A DNA stretch of 64,000 nucleotides from Segetibacter sp. 3557_3 (GCF_004354985.1 NZ_SMSK01000016.1:103128-167127), one strand, 5' to 3'. Positions 28,030-37,038 are shown, counted from the first letter of the stretch. Numbers and translations: made by a program. Notes: generated from the sequence alone by a model not told the origin.

Positions 28030-29463
28030 ATGGCTAAAGAAACCGGTAATCCGAAAGAAACAAAACGATGTTTTGTGGTAATGGGATTCGGGATTAAAAC
28101 AGATTATGCAACAGGAAGAAAGCTGGATTTAAACAAGTCGTACCGGCTGCTGATAAAACCCGTTGTCGAAGAAAAAGGCCTTATCTGCATCAGGGCCGAT
28201 GAAATCAGGCACTCCGGCAGTATAGACCTCCCGATGTACCGGGAGCTACTACAGGCGGATGTAGTCATCGCCGACCTTTCTACGGCTAACGTCAATGCCT
28301 TTTATGAGTTGGGTATCCGGCATGCATTACGTCCGCACACCACTATCGTTATCTCCGAAGACAAACTTGTTTATCCGTTTGACCTTAACCATATAAAAAT
28401 TACGAGCTATACCCACCTTGGTGAAGGCATCGAATACGAAGAAGTGGAACGTTTTAGAAAGGTGCTGGGTGAAACGTTGCAGGCAGTACTCGACAAAACA
28501 GAAGCAGACAGCCCTGTTTATACATTTCTCGATAACCTCAGGCCACCATCACTGGAGGAACAGATAAAACAGGCCGTTGACCAATCCAAAGCAATAACCG
28601 CCGAACTTACTGCCGGTGATAGCGAAAGCAAGTCCGTTAAGGCTGAAAATGAAACGCTTTCGCTGCTTATCGAGCAAGGTGAAGATGCGATACGCCGGCA
28701 GGATTTCGCAACTGCGAAAGCCCTGTTCGAGTCTGCAACCCTTATCGGTAAAGCAAAGGGGCAAACGGCCGGTGCAAACAACGATGCCTACCTGGTACAC
28801 CGCCTGGCACTTGCTACTTACAAAGCCCGTAAGCCCGATCCGGTTACATCGTTGAAAAATGCCCTGGAACTGCTCGGGCAGCTGGATCTTAACCATACCA
28901 ACGACCCCGAAACGGTTGCGCTTGCCGGAGCCATTGAGAAACATCTCTATGAACTGGGGCAACCAGAGGATCACCTTAGTAACGCTATTTTGTATTTTCA
29001 ACGGGGTTATTACCTGCTGAACAACAGGTATAACGGCATTAACCTCGCCTATATGCTTAACTGCAGAGCCAATTCATCGCTATGCCTCAACAAGCAGGAG
29101 CAGGTCGCCGACCTGGTTTATGCGGGCCACACACGACGTCGAGTGTTGCTGATTTGCGACAACGACGCCAAACAACTTGCGGATCGGGAAAGCCGGGCCC
29201 TAAACAGCGCAGCCGATAATATTGAAACCGTCCGGCAACAGGCTTTCAATAATGAACAGAAGTTTTGGATTGAAGTAAATCGTGCAGAAGCGTATTTCGG
29301 CCTGGGCATGTTTGAAGAATACAAATCCTCTGTAGACAAAGCCAGTTCAATTGAACACGACCAGTGGATGATGGATGCTTTTCAAAAACAGATTGACAAA
29401 ATAAGGCTCCTCCTCAAAAACACCGGCAACCTGTTAACGCCTAAGTGGAAAGAACCTAGATAG
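28030..29463 (+). CDS. TIR/deoxyribosyltransferase-like domain + helical repeats (DUF4071-like)
   Basis: A 477-residue cytoplasmic protein. Residues ~12-150 look like the alpha/beta domain shared by TIR-like and nucleoside 2-deoxyribosyltransferase-like proteins: CFVVMGFG at the first strand, LLIKPVVEEKGLICIRADEI, then MYRELLQADVVIADLSTANVNAFYELGIRHAL (quoted in part), in which the Glu of FYELG matches the conserved catalytic Glu position. Residues ~165-470 are alpha-helical and repeat-like (EDAIRRQDFATAKALFESA, then paired helices), resembling the TRAFs-binding/DUF4071 region that in animals belongs to ASK (MAP3K5) kinases. Such proteins are candidates for nucleotide- or NAD-directed signalling or defence. 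No partner gene is adjacent. The domain reading is from motifs and is moderately sure; the role is inferred. Confidence 0.75.
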   Translation: MAKETGNPKETKRCFVVMGFGIKTDYATGRKLDLNKSYRLLIKPVVEEKGLICIRADEIRHSGSIDLPMYRELLQADVVIADLSTANVNAFYELGIRHALRPHTTIVISEDKLVYPFDLNHIKITSYTHLGEGIEYEEVERFRKVLGETLQAVLDKTEADSPVYTFLDNLRPPSLEEQIKQAVDQSKAITAELTAGDSESKSVKAENETLSLLIEQGEDAIRRQDFATAKALFESATLIGKAKGQTAGANNDAYLVHRLALATYKARKPDPVTSLKNALELLGQLDLNHTNDPETVALAGAIEKHLYELGQPEDHLSNAILYFQRGYYLLNNRYNGINLAYMLNCRANSSLCLNKQEQVADLVYAGHTRRRVLLICDNDAKQLADRESRALNSAADNIETVRQQAFNNEQKFWIEVNRAEAYFGLGMFEEYKSSVDKASSIEHDQWMMDAFQKQIDKIRLLLKNTGNLLTPKWKEPR

Positions 29464-29666
29464 GAGATAGAGAGTTTGGGCTTTAAAATTTTAAACAACC
29501 GGGGCTGGTATAGAACGGCAAACATCGTTATGAGGTAGATTAGCCTTGGGCTTTAGTGAGCTCCGCTTCGCACATGTCCTCAGGTAGGGAGCACCGGTTT
29601 CCTGATATAACATTGCTTTTCCCTTTAATTTATTGATCTTCGTTGAGTCGAAAATAAAACAACCGC

Positions 29667-30647
29667 ATGCTCGTAGACAATTTCAACAGGACTCATAATT
29701 ATCTGCGCATATCGCTCACGGATAATTGTAACCTGCGATGCTTTTACTGCATGCCTGAGGAAGATTACGCCTTTGCCCCCCATGCGCAATTGATGCAGGT
29801 GGAGGAGATACAGGAAATTGCGGAAACTTTTGTCGCTCTTGGTGTAAACAAAATCCGGCTGACAGGCGGTGAGCCCCTGGTTCGAAAGGATGCTGCCAAA
29901 ATTATTACCGGATTGTCGCGCCTGCCTGTTGAACTTACTATGACCACCAACGGGGTACGCCTGCACGAATTTGCAGCGGTAATAAACGATGCCAACATTC
30001 GTTCAGTTAACATCAGCCTCGATACGCTTAACAAAGAAAAGTTTCAACTGGTTACCCGTCGCAATAATTTCGACCGGGTTTGGCAAAATATCCAGCTCAT
30101 GCTCGACATGGGTGTACACGTAAAAATTAACGTGGTAGCCATGGCGGGGCTCAACGAAACAGAGATCAACGACTTCATCGCATGGACGAAAGACACACCC
30201 GTTCATGTTCGCTTTATTGAGTTTATGCCTTTTACCGGTAACAAATGGACAAGCAATAAAGTGGTCAGCTGGCAACAGATTTTGGCACAGGTAGAAACGG
30301 AATATTCCTATTTACCGCTTAAAGGATCAGCAAACGATACCGCAAAAAAGTATATTGTTCCCGGGCATAAAGGAACTTTTGCAATCATCAGCACCATGAC
30401 TTCACCATTTTGCGGAACGTGCAACCGGATGCGTTTGACAGCTGATGGGAAAATGAAAAATTGCCTCTTTTCCAAAGAAGAAACCGACCTGTTATCTGCC
30501 CTTCGATCAGGACAGTTTATAGCGCCATTGATCCGGCAGTCTATTGCAGCTAAGGCAGCAGAATTGGGAGGTCAGTTTGGTAAGATACTCGACCAGGTTC
30601 ATCCTGAAGATATCCTGAACAGGAGTATGATATCAATTGGTGGATAA
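29667..30647 (+). CDS. moaA: GTP 3',8-cyclase (molybdenum cofactor)
   Basis: A 326-residue radical-SAM enzyme for the first step of molybdopterin synthesis (GTP to 3',8-cyclo-GTP, then cPMP with MoaC). The radical-SAM cluster motif CNLRCFYC uses Cys21, Cys25 and Cys28. The second 4Fe-4S site is PFCGTCNRMRLTADGKMKNC (Cys near 249, 252 and 266), and the C-terminal Gly-Gly (SIGG) needed for activity is present. GGEPLVRKD follows the usual SAM-binding pattern. The stop codon overlaps the start of the next gene by one base (taATG), so the two are translationally coupled. Confidence 0.96.
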   Translation: MLVDNFNRTHNYLRISLTDNCNLRCFYCMPEEDYAFAPHAQLMQVEEIQEIAETFVALGVNKIRLTGGEPLVRKDAAKIITGLSRLPVELTMTTNGVRLHEFAAVINDANIRSVNISLDTLNKEKFQLVTRRNNFDRVWQNIQLMLDMGVHVKINVVAMAGLNETEINDFIAWTKDTPVHVRFIEFMPFTGNKWTSNKVVSWQQILAQVETEYSYLPLKGSANDTAKKYIVPGHKGTFAIISTMTSPFCGTCNRMRLTADGKMKNCLFSKEETDLLSALRSGQFIAPLIRQSIAAKAAELGGQFGKILDQVHPEDILNRSMISIGG

Positions 30648-30937
30648 TGAAACCCGTAATTACCATTGAATACTGTCCGAAATGTGGCTGGCTGTTGCGG
30701 GCCGCTTACATGGCGCAGGAACTGCTCACAACATTTGTAAATGAGCTGCAGGGAGTACAGCTGCAGCCGTCAGAAGCCAGCGGAACTTACCTTATAACAA
30801 TGGACGGCGAGTTGATATTTGATCGCCGTAAAGCGGGCAGGTTTCCGGAAATAAAGGAGCTCAAGCAATTAATCCGCGACCGGGTGGCTCCGGGAAAAGA
30901 TCTCGGGCATTCGGATCGCCATGCGCCGGCATCCTGA
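30647..30937 (+). CDS. SelT/SelW/SelH-family (Rdx) thioredoxin-like protein
   Basis: A 96-residue Rdx-family protein. The redox motif is CPKCGW (Cys10 and Cys13), i.e. the Cys form rather than selenocysteine. It is followed by RAAYMAQELLTTFVNEL, a central IT.DGELIFDRRKAGRFPE stretch and a C-terminal KELKQLIRDRV helix, all typical of the family. Its ATG overlaps the moaA stop by one base. The link to molybdenum cofactor synthesis is by position only; a redox or sulfur-handling role is plausible but not shown. Confidence 0.85.
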   Translation: MKPVITIEYCPKCGWLLRAAYMAQELLTTFVNELQGVQLQPSEASGTYLITMDGELIFDRRKAGRFPEIKELKQLIRDRVAPGKDLGHSDRHAPAS

Positions 30938-31212
30938 ACTTATCCTCTACCCACCAAGTTTTCCGTAGTGTTGTAATATCCCCTCAATTCCCGGGTTGCT
31001 TAACCTTGACCAGCCTCATGATCGCTCAGGTTTATCTCATAAAAGAGACTTATTTTGCCGTAAAGCTAATCTGAGATGGTGCATTTCATGGTTCATAATT
31101 ACCAGCCTTCCGGGGTGTGTTCTGCTGAGGATCGACGGAAATGCATTAAACCAGTAGAGTTAAGGTAACGATACACAGCAAGATTGTTGACCAGCCAGCC
31201 AAAATATTTAAG

Positions 31213-32394
31213 ATGATATCGGTTAATGAAGCAGTTCAAATTATCCGCTCGGCGGTAAGGCAACTTAGCCCGGTTGTTATGCCGCTTGAACAAGCAGCGG
31301 GTTTGGTGCTTGCTGCTGATGTTTTTGCGCCGGTAGATGTACCTTCTTTTGAACAGTCGGCAATGGATGGCTACGCCATTCGATTTGATGACCTCGCAAG
31401 TGCTAAAACCCTCCTGGTTGAAGGCGAGGTGCCTGCCGGTGTTGCCCGGGAATTTGCTGACCTGCAGCATAAAGCCATACGCATATTCACGGGTGCTCCT
31501 GTGCCGGCCGGGGCTGATACTGTCGTAATGCAGGAGAAGGTTTTGGTGGAGGAGGGGACTATAACAGTAAACGATCCGGACCTTACGAAAGGATCGAATG
31601 TGCGTGCAAAGGGAGCTGAAATAGGCAGGGGAGACCTCGGCCTTCCTGCCGGCACCTATCTCTCACCGGCAGCGGTCGGCTTCATTGCAGGTATAGGTAT
31701 TTGCGAGGTGATGGTATTTCCTCCCCCACGGATCAGCATTATTGTTACCGGCCGCGAGTTACAACAGCCCGGTAGGCCATTGCTACCCGGCCAGGTTTAC
31801 GAGTCCAACTCGTATAGCCTTAGGGCAGCTCTCAGGCAGCATGGAATACTTAACGTGCGGGTAATTACCGCCGACGACCACGTTGGCGAGCTGCAACAAA
31901 AGCTGGAAGCTGCCCTAAACGAGTCGGATATGGTTCTTTTGACGGGAGGGGTAAGTGTAGGGGATTACGACTTTGTTCTGGAGGCAGCGTCCATGTGCGG
32001 GATCACAAAACTGTTTCACAAGATTAAGCAACGTCCGGGCAAACCATTATTTTTTGGCATGCGTAACGGCACACCGGTGTTCGGCCTTCCGGGAAACCCA
32101 TCATCTGTACTCACTTGTTTCTATGAATACGTTACGGAGGCTCTGGAGCAGTTAGCCGGAATTCGGGCTAAGCCAGGTGCCGCATACCTGGAATTTGGTG
32201 AGGCATATTCAAAAAAAGCAGGACTTACCCACTTTTTAAAAGGTAGGTATACCGGTAACCAGGTTGTACCGCTAAATGCCCAGGAGTCTTTCCGCCTAAG
32301 TTCATTTGCCACAGCAAATTGCCTGATCAAATTAGAAGAGCAGGCCACGGACTTTAAAGTCGGTGATATTGTTGAAGTGCATAAATTGCGTTGA
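31213..32394 (+). CDS. moeA: Molybdopterin molybdenumtransferase
   Basis: A 393-residue MoeA, which inserts molybdate into adenylylated molybdopterin. Family marks: MISVNEAVQIIRSAV at the N-terminus, FEQSAMDGYAIRFDD (about 50-64), IFTGAPVPAGADTVVMQEK (about 92-110), SNVRAKGAEI, VTGRELQQPG, YESNSYSL, LTGGVSVGDYDFV and RPGKPLFFG..GTPVFGLPGNP. Length agrees with the family (about 400). The gene ends six bases before the next ATG. A 275-nt gap to the moaA/Rdx pair probably holds a separate promoter (a TTTA ... tattttgc pair near 31030-31057 is a weak candidate). Confidence 0.95.
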   Translation: MISVNEAVQIIRSAVRQLSPVVMPLEQAAGLVLAADVFAPVDVPSFEQSAMDGYAIRFDDLASAKTLLVEGEVPAGVAREFADLQHKAIRIFTGAPVPAGADTVVMQEKVLVEEGTITVNDPDLTKGSNVRAKGAEIGRGDLGLPAGTYLSPAAVGFIAGIGICEVMVFPPPRISIIVTGRELQQPGRPLLPGQVYESNSYSLRAALRQHGILNVRVITADDHVGELQQKLEAALNESDMVLLTGGVSVGDYDFVLEAASMCGITKLFHKIKQRPGKPLFFGMRNGTPVFGLPGNPSSVLTCFYEYVTEALEQLAGIRAKPGAAYLEFGEAYSKKAGLTHFLKGRYTGNQVVPLNAQESFRLSSFATANCLIKLEEQATDFKVGDIVEVHKLR

Positions 32395-32399
32395 GTTGT

Positions 32400-33140
32400 A
32401 TGGGTGATAGTTATATCGTATTCTACCTGCTGCTGTTTGTAGTTGCTTTTCTTTATGCTTCCGTAGGGCATGGGGGCGCCAGTGGCTACCTGGCACTCAT
32501 GGCCATTTTTAGCGTAACACCGGAGGTTATGAAACCAACGGCATTGCTCCTGAACCTTTTTGTTTCTCTTACCTCATTCATCCAGTTTTACCGCGGAAAA
32601 CATTTCATAAGGCGAATTTTCTTGCCGCTTGCCATAGCTTCGATACCCATGTCGTTTATCGGTGGCTTAATGGTGGTTCAGGCAGATGTTTACAAAAAGA
32701 TCCTCGGGCTGCTGTTACTCATTCCAATCGTTCGTTTCTTATTCTTCAGGAATCCGGAGGTGCATGAAACGAAACAGCCACTTTTGGGGTTATCCCTTGT
32801 AATTGGCGGAGCCATTGGTTTGTTGTCGGGGATGATCGGTATCGGCGGCGGGATCATTTTATCGCCGATCCTACTTTTGTTGCGTTGGACCGATCAGAAA
32901 CAAACCGCAGCCATTAGTGCACTCTTTATCTTTGTGAATTCACTGGCAGGACTGGCTGGGCAGCTAACGAAGGGGATCAGTTTTACTCCCCATATGTTTT
33001 GGTATGTTCTGATCGCGTTCGCCGGTGGTCTTGGAGGCGCCTGGTTCGGAGCATTAAAGTTCCGGCAGGATTTACTAAAAAACATTTTGGCCTCCGTGCT
33101 GTTGCTTGCAGTTTATAAACTTTTGTTTACGCAAGCTTAA
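32400..33140 (+). CDS. TauE/SafE-family membrane exporter
   Basis: A 246-residue membrane protein with seven or eight hydrophobic segments. I use ATG 32400 (MGDSYIVFYLLL); a TTG nine bases earlier overlaps the moeA stop. The TauE/SafE repeat is visible as ASVGHGGASGYLALMAIF near the N-terminus and GLLSGMIGIGGGIILSPILLL at about 140-160. The family carries sulfite, sulfoacetate and related anions. Within a molybdenum cofactor cluster it may export or import a sulfur oxyanion or molybdate-like anion, but that is inference from position. Confidence 0.88.
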   Translation: MGDSYIVFYLLLFVVAFLYASVGHGGASGYLALMAIFSVTPEVMKPTALLLNLFVSLTSFIQFYRGKHFIRRIFLPLAIASIPMSFIGGLMVVQADVYKKILGLLLLIPIVRFLFFRNPEVHETKQPLLGLSLVIGGAIGLLSGMIGIGGGIILSPILLLLRWTDQKQTAAISALFIFVNSLAGLAGQLTKGISFTPHMFWYVLIAFAGGLGGAWFGALKFRQDLLKNILASVLLLAVYKLLFTQA

Positions 33141-33169
33141 TAAAATAATTGACTTAATACCCGATCTGT

Positions 33170-33403
33170 ATGCCGCTAACCGTTTCCTTATTCGGACAAT
33201 TATCAGATATCACAGGCTCAAACATTATTGAAGTCGAAAACGTTATTGATACTAACTCATTGATTAACAATATAAAGGAAAGGTTTCCTCTAATAAAAGA
33301 CAATAAGTTTGCGGTTGCAGTTGACAAAAAGATCATCAGGGAGAATACCCTTTTGACAGAACAAAGCCTGGTAGCGCTGTTGCCTCCCTTTTCCGGCGGT
33401 TAA
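33170..33403 (+). CDS. moaD: Molybdopterin synthase sulfur carrier subunit
   Basis: A 77-residue ubiquitin-fold protein ending in Gly-Gly (LLPPFSGG), the end that is adenylylated and then thiocarboxylated to deliver sulfur to cPMP. Start VSLFGQLSDITGSN and the strand pattern fit MoaD. Its stop lies one base before the moeB ATG. The partner MoaE is encoded two genes downstream. Confidence 0.93.
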   Translation: MPLTVSLFGQLSDITGSNIIEVENVIDTNSLINNIKERFPLIKDNKFAVAVDKKIIRENTLLTEQSLVALLPPFSGG

Positions 33404-33404
33404 A

Positions 33405-34508
33405 ATGATTAATAGTGAACGATATCACCGGCAGATGATCCTTCCAGGAATGGGGATCGAAGGCCAGCAGAAGCTTTCCAATGCAAAGGTGCTCGTAATT
33501 GGCGCTGGTGGGCTTGGTTGTCCTGTATTGCAATACCTCGCGGCTGCCGGCACCGGAAAGCTGGGGATTGTTGATGATGACCTAGTTTCACTTTCAAACC
33601 TTCATCGACAGGTATTGTATTCCGTGGCAGACATCGGCAAGTCAAAAGCGACATCTGCTGCATCGAAACTCGAGGCGTTAAATCCAGACATCGAGATTAT
33701 CCCTTACCCTTTTAGACTGACCAACCAGAATGCACTGGACACAATTTCAGGCTATGATATTGTAGTTGACGGTTCCGACAATTTTGGCACCCGCTATATG
33801 GTTAATGATGCCTGTGTAATCCTGGGTAAACCGCTCGTTTATGGTGCTATCTCGAAGTTTGAAGGGCAGATGACTGTTTTTAATATGCCCGGGAAGGATG
33901 GACAGAGCGGGGTTAATTATCGCGATCTTTTTCCTGTACCCCCAGGCGAGATGGAGGTTCCAAACTGTGAAGATGCCGGTGTCTTAGGAGTTTTGCCCGG
34001 TATTATAGGTGCTTCAATGGCAAATGAAGTACTTAAGATCATCATCGGATTTGGGGTTGTAAGTACAGGTAAACTGTTGACATTTAATGCCTTAACTAAT
34101 AGTACATATGAATTTATTTTAGGTGATCATAGTGATGATTACATTGTTCCTGGCAATGTTGATGCTTTTATGCAAGCTAATTACGATTGGAATTGCGCTT
34201 TACCGGGTGCCGGTGAGATAGCAGGAAAAGATTTCTTTAAAATGTTGCAGAACCCCGGTGTCATGGTTATAGATGTGCGAAATAGGGGAGAACTGCCGAT
34301 CGTTTCCCGGTTTAAGCACGTTAATATTCCCCTCGATGAGCTTGCCGATCGGGCAACAGAGTTTACCCATGCTGAAACGTTGATCTTTTTTTGCAAGTCC
34401 GGTCAGCGAAGCAGGCAAGCCGCGGGATTGATCAACGAAAAATTTAGGGACGGTAAATTGATATATAGTTTACGGGGCGGACTTAACGGTTTAGACCAAC
34501 AATTATAA
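33405..34508 (+). CDS. moeB: MoeB-like adenylyltransferase with C-terminal rhodanese domain
   Basis: A 367-residue E1-like enzyme that adenylylates the MoaD C-terminus. The ThiF/MoeB domain (about 1-245) opens with ERYHRQMILPGMGIEGQQKL and the ATP loop VIGAGGLGCPVLQYLAAAG, with DDDLVSLSNLHRQ and DGSDNFGTRYMVNDAC. The rhodanese domain (about 260-367) has VIDVRNRGE and the active-site loop FFCKSGQRSR with Cys near 330, which can supply the sulfur. The paired CxxC zinc motifs of E. coli MoeB are not seen; only an NCED remains at the first position. The ATG follows moaD by one base. Confidence 0.92.
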   Translation: MINSERYHRQMILPGMGIEGQQKLSNAKVLVIGAGGLGCPVLQYLAAAGTGKLGIVDDDLVSLSNLHRQVLYSVADIGKSKATSAASKLEALNPDIEIIPYPFRLTNQNALDTISGYDIVVDGSDNFGTRYMVNDACVILGKPLVYGAISKFEGQMTVFNMPGKDGQSGVNYRDLFPVPPGEMEVPNCEDAGVLGVLPGIIGASMANEVLKIIIGFGVVSTGKLLTFNALTNSTYEFILGDHSDDYIVPGNVDAFMQANYDWNCALPGAGEIAGKDFFKMLQNPGVMVIDVRNRGELPIVSRFKHVNIPLDELADRATEFTHAETLIFFCKSGQRSRQAAGLINEKFRDGKLIYSLRGGLNGLDQQL

Positions 34509-34510
34509 TT

Positions 34511-34951
34511 ATGGAGAAAAAGCCTAAAAACATCTTTATATCTGGCCCTGTGCCTGCTGCCTTTGTGGGTGACAGTATTCAAAAGCACAGTACAAAGACA
34601 GACATAGGCGCGCACAGCATCTTTCTTGGGCAGGTGCGCGACGATGTTATTGAAGACAAGAAGGTGATGGCGATAGACTATACAACCTATGAGGAAATGG
34701 CGTCTGAGACCATGAACGAGATCAGGGAAGCCATTTTTCAAAAGTACCAGCTAACCTGCATGCATGTCTATCATAGTCTTGGGAGGGTAAAGGTTGGTGA
34801 AATAAGCCTATTTGTTTTTACGTCATCAAAGCACCGGAAGGCTGCTATACAGGCTTGTGAGGAGACTGTTGAACGTATTAAAGGAGAGCTGCCGGTTTGG
34901 GGAAAGGAAGTTTTTGAAGATGAGACATACCATTGGAAGGAAAACAGCTAA
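34511..34951 (+). CDS. moaE: Molybdopterin synthase catalytic subunit
   Basis: A 146-residue MoaE, which with MoaD converts cPMP to molybdopterin. Marks: GAHSIFLGQVRDDV (about 32-45), MAIDYTTYEEMA, the conserved HSLGRVKVGEISLFVFTSSKHRKAA (in part; about 83-110) and the C-terminal LPVWGKEVFEDETYHWKEN, where the Lys of WGKE is a catalytic residue. The ATG at 34511 starts two bases after the moeB stop codon. It is the last cofactor gene of the cluster; moaC and a mogA/moaB-type gene are not in the window. Confidence 0.95.
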   Translation: MEKKPKNIFISGPVPAAFVGDSIQKHSTKTDIGAHSIFLGQVRDDVIEDKKVMAIDYTTYEEMASETMNEIREAIFQKYQLTCMHVYHSLGRVKVGEISLFVFTSSKHRKAAIQACEETVERIKGELPVWGKEVFEDETYHWKENS

Positions 34952-35467
34952 GGACGCATACACGGATCACCGGGTAGCAGTCTGGAGAAAAATCAGCAGT
35001 AAACAGATAGACTCCAGATCGCATAAGACTGACATGGTGATGTTTTCCCGGGATCTCTGATAAGAAGGAATAAACTTCCTAAGAAATTGTAATTAAGTGA
35101 CAAAATGTATTGGTTATCAACTGATTGCTTAAATATTATTCTGAAGCATCATCCTGTTTAAAGGATAACTGATGAATACAGAATCCTTTATGGCACTGGC
35201 ATAAGCGTGGGGGTTCGTGTTTTGGATTTTAAAGCTGGGGGAATAGCGGACTGCGGTACAAGGGAGTGACACCCCCGTCCGAACCGGTTCATCCGGGCGG
35301 GCGGCCGAACGGAGTTCATCCGGGCGGGCAACGATGTTTCATAGTATTCCAGCGGTCGGCGACCAAAAGCCTTTTAGAAAAATCTGTTAGGATCGGTCTC
35401 ATCTTCCTGCAGTATACATTTTCAGGACGCAGTCAAAAAGAACATATCTAAATCAATCGCCATCACT
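34952..35467. other. Intergenic region with a dispersed repeat
   Basis: About 515 bases downstream of moaE. It carries the best copy of a dispersed repeat (listed separately) and the promoter region of the NlpC/P60 gene. No ORF was recognised. Confidence 0.6.
35251..35400 (+). repeat. Dispersed GC-rich intergenic repeat, longest copy
   Basis: Begins near gtacaagggagtgacacc, then has two near-copies of ccgaac-gg-ttcatccgggcgggc in a row (about 35279-35303 and 35304-35329), then caacgatgt and a diverging tail with ccaaaagc and ggatcggtct. The reverse complement of 63296-63426 shows the same order with only one ccgaac unit. A short form is at 48361. It resembles REP-like elements seen many times per genome in Chitinophagaceae (recalled, not checked). 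Confidence 0.65.
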
Positions 35468-36229
35468 ATGTCGCACTCCGCTTGTATTGTTCCTGTTGCG
35501 CCCTTGCGTGTTGAGCCCGCACACAGAAGTGAGCAGGTTAGTCAACTACTATTCGGGGAAGTTGCCGAGACGCTTGAAGCAAACGGAGACTTTATACGGG
35601 TCCGCGCAACATATGATGGTTATGAAGGCTGGTGCCAGGCCAGCCAGTTAACAACGCTTGAAGCGGGTCCGGAGATGGCGGAGGTGGATGAACTTGTTGG
35701 GGAATGGGTGGCTCCAGTTGAACTTGACGGAACCGTGATGCACGTTCCGTTTGGCAGTTCTCTGGGCTTGTTCAAGGATGGGGTCGGAACAATAGGGCAG
35801 CAAACGTTTCACTACAGGGGCAATGCATGGCAGGTAGCTGGCAACAAAACTGCCCAATTGGAGGAGATAGCACTGCGTTTTTTGAATTGTCCATATCAGT
35901 GGGGCGGCCGGTCGGTATTCGGTATTGATTGTAGCGGGTATACCCAAACGGTATTCCGTTACTTGGGCACCCGGTTGTTACGCGATGCCTACCAGCAGGC
36001 GGGCCAGGGAGAAGCTATTGGCTTTTTACAGGAAGCCAAAAAAGGTGACCTTGCTTTTTTTGACAATGAGCAGGGTAGGATTACCCATGTAGGCATCCTG
36101 CTTGATGAGCAGAACATTTTACATGCTTCCGGAAAAGTAAGGCTGGATGGGATCGATAACATGGGCATAATCAACCGGGAAACCGGAAAACGAACCCATC
36201 AGCTCAGGGTCATTAAACGTTTACTTTAG
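35468..36229 (+). CDS. NlpC/P60-family (C40) cell-wall peptidase
   Basis: A 253-residue enzyme of the YkfC-like type, which cuts gamma-D-Glu/diamino acid links in muropeptides. Residues ~1-60 are a bacterial SH3 domain (APLRVEPAHRSEQVSQLLFGE, YEGWCQASQL) and a second SH3-like part follows (about 70-125). The catalytic domain starts at CPYQWGGRSVFGIDCSGY with nucleophile Cys155, His207 in ITHVGIL, and a third polar residue, His, in NILHASGKV. No signal peptide is visible, so it probably acts in the cytoplasm on recycled muropeptides. It stands alone. Confidence 0.9.
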   Translation: MSHSACIVPVAPLRVEPAHRSEQVSQLLFGEVAETLEANGDFIRVRATYDGYEGWCQASQLTTLEAGPEMAEVDELVGEWVAPVELDGTVMHVPFGSSLGLFKDGVGTIGQQTFHYRGNAWQVAGNKTAQLEEIALRFLNCPYQWGGRSVFGIDCSGYTQTVFRYLGTRLLRDAYQQAGQGEAIGFLQEAKKGDLAFFDNEQGRITHVGILLDEQNILHASGKVRLDGIDNMGIINRETGKRTHQLRVIKRLL

Positions 36230-36402
36230 ATTAATGGCGTGAAGGGTTGGTAATCAATTAATCAGCATTTACTTGAGTATAGATGGGGTTTCCTGCAACC
36301 CAACTATTTTCTTTACGCCCAGATGCAAATATTAGCAGAACGTTCGGCTGGATCGTGCAACGGTTATTAAAGCAACATTGTCAACCCGCAAAATTCATTA
36401 CC

Positions 36403-36852
36403 ATGAAACGTTATGCTCTTTTGCTGATGATCGCGATTGCAGTAGCCGGTTGTGAGAAAGACGTTGAGACCGGCGACTATTTTGCATTTGGAACGGCAGC
36501 CAACTTTTGTCTGGATGACTGTGCACGGTTCTACAAGATTGCCGATAATAAGTTGTACCCGGATAACATAAAAAGGTATCCTGGCAAGCTAAACTTTAGT
36601 GAGACTGCATTACCCGGGGATAAATATGAATTGGCCAGATCATTAGAGGCTAATTTCCCCGAATACCTGGACCGACACGCGGATACAACATTCGGCTGCC
36701 CGGATTGCTATGACCAGGGTGGTATACACATTGAACGAAGAAGAAACGCCAAAACAGAAGTTTGGCATTTTGACCCCGATGTAAATCAGCAACCGGCAGA
36801 GGTAAGGCCGTATTTACAGGAGATGGCCTCAATATTGTCGAAACTCAGGTAA
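36403..36852 (+). CDS. Cys-rich lipoprotein, unknown function
   Basis: A 149-residue predicted lipoprotein. The start at ATG 36403 gives a signal peptide ending in lipobox AVAGC; the frame runs upstream to an ATG at 36283, which would put 40 residues before the signal and is less likely. The mature part has two Cys pairs (FCLDDC and FGCPDCYDQGG) and a C-terminal helix. The GxCxxC-like DQGGIHIERR..TEVWHFD stretch recalls small exported Bacteroidota proteins of unknown role. No family was recognised. Confidence 0.7.
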   Translation: MKRYALLLMIAIAVAGCEKDVETGDYFAFGTAANFCLDDCARFYKIADNKLYPDNIKRYPGKLNFSETALPGDKYELARSLEANFPEYLDRHADTTFGCPDCYDQGGIHIERRRNAKTEVWHFDPDVNQQPAEVRPYLQEMASILSKLR

Positions 36853-37038
36853 ACGAGCCTGGCTTGTTCGAACGCTTCAGTCTGATTACCAGTTTGCCCT
36901 TTGCTGATTTCTCTTCGGGTTACCAATGCAATAACAACATCGAGGCACCCGGCCGGATATATATATAGAAAATATCATTCACTACTGGCGACAATGGTTG
37001 ATAATCAATTCGCCAGGCTGGATTGATTGGCATATTAA

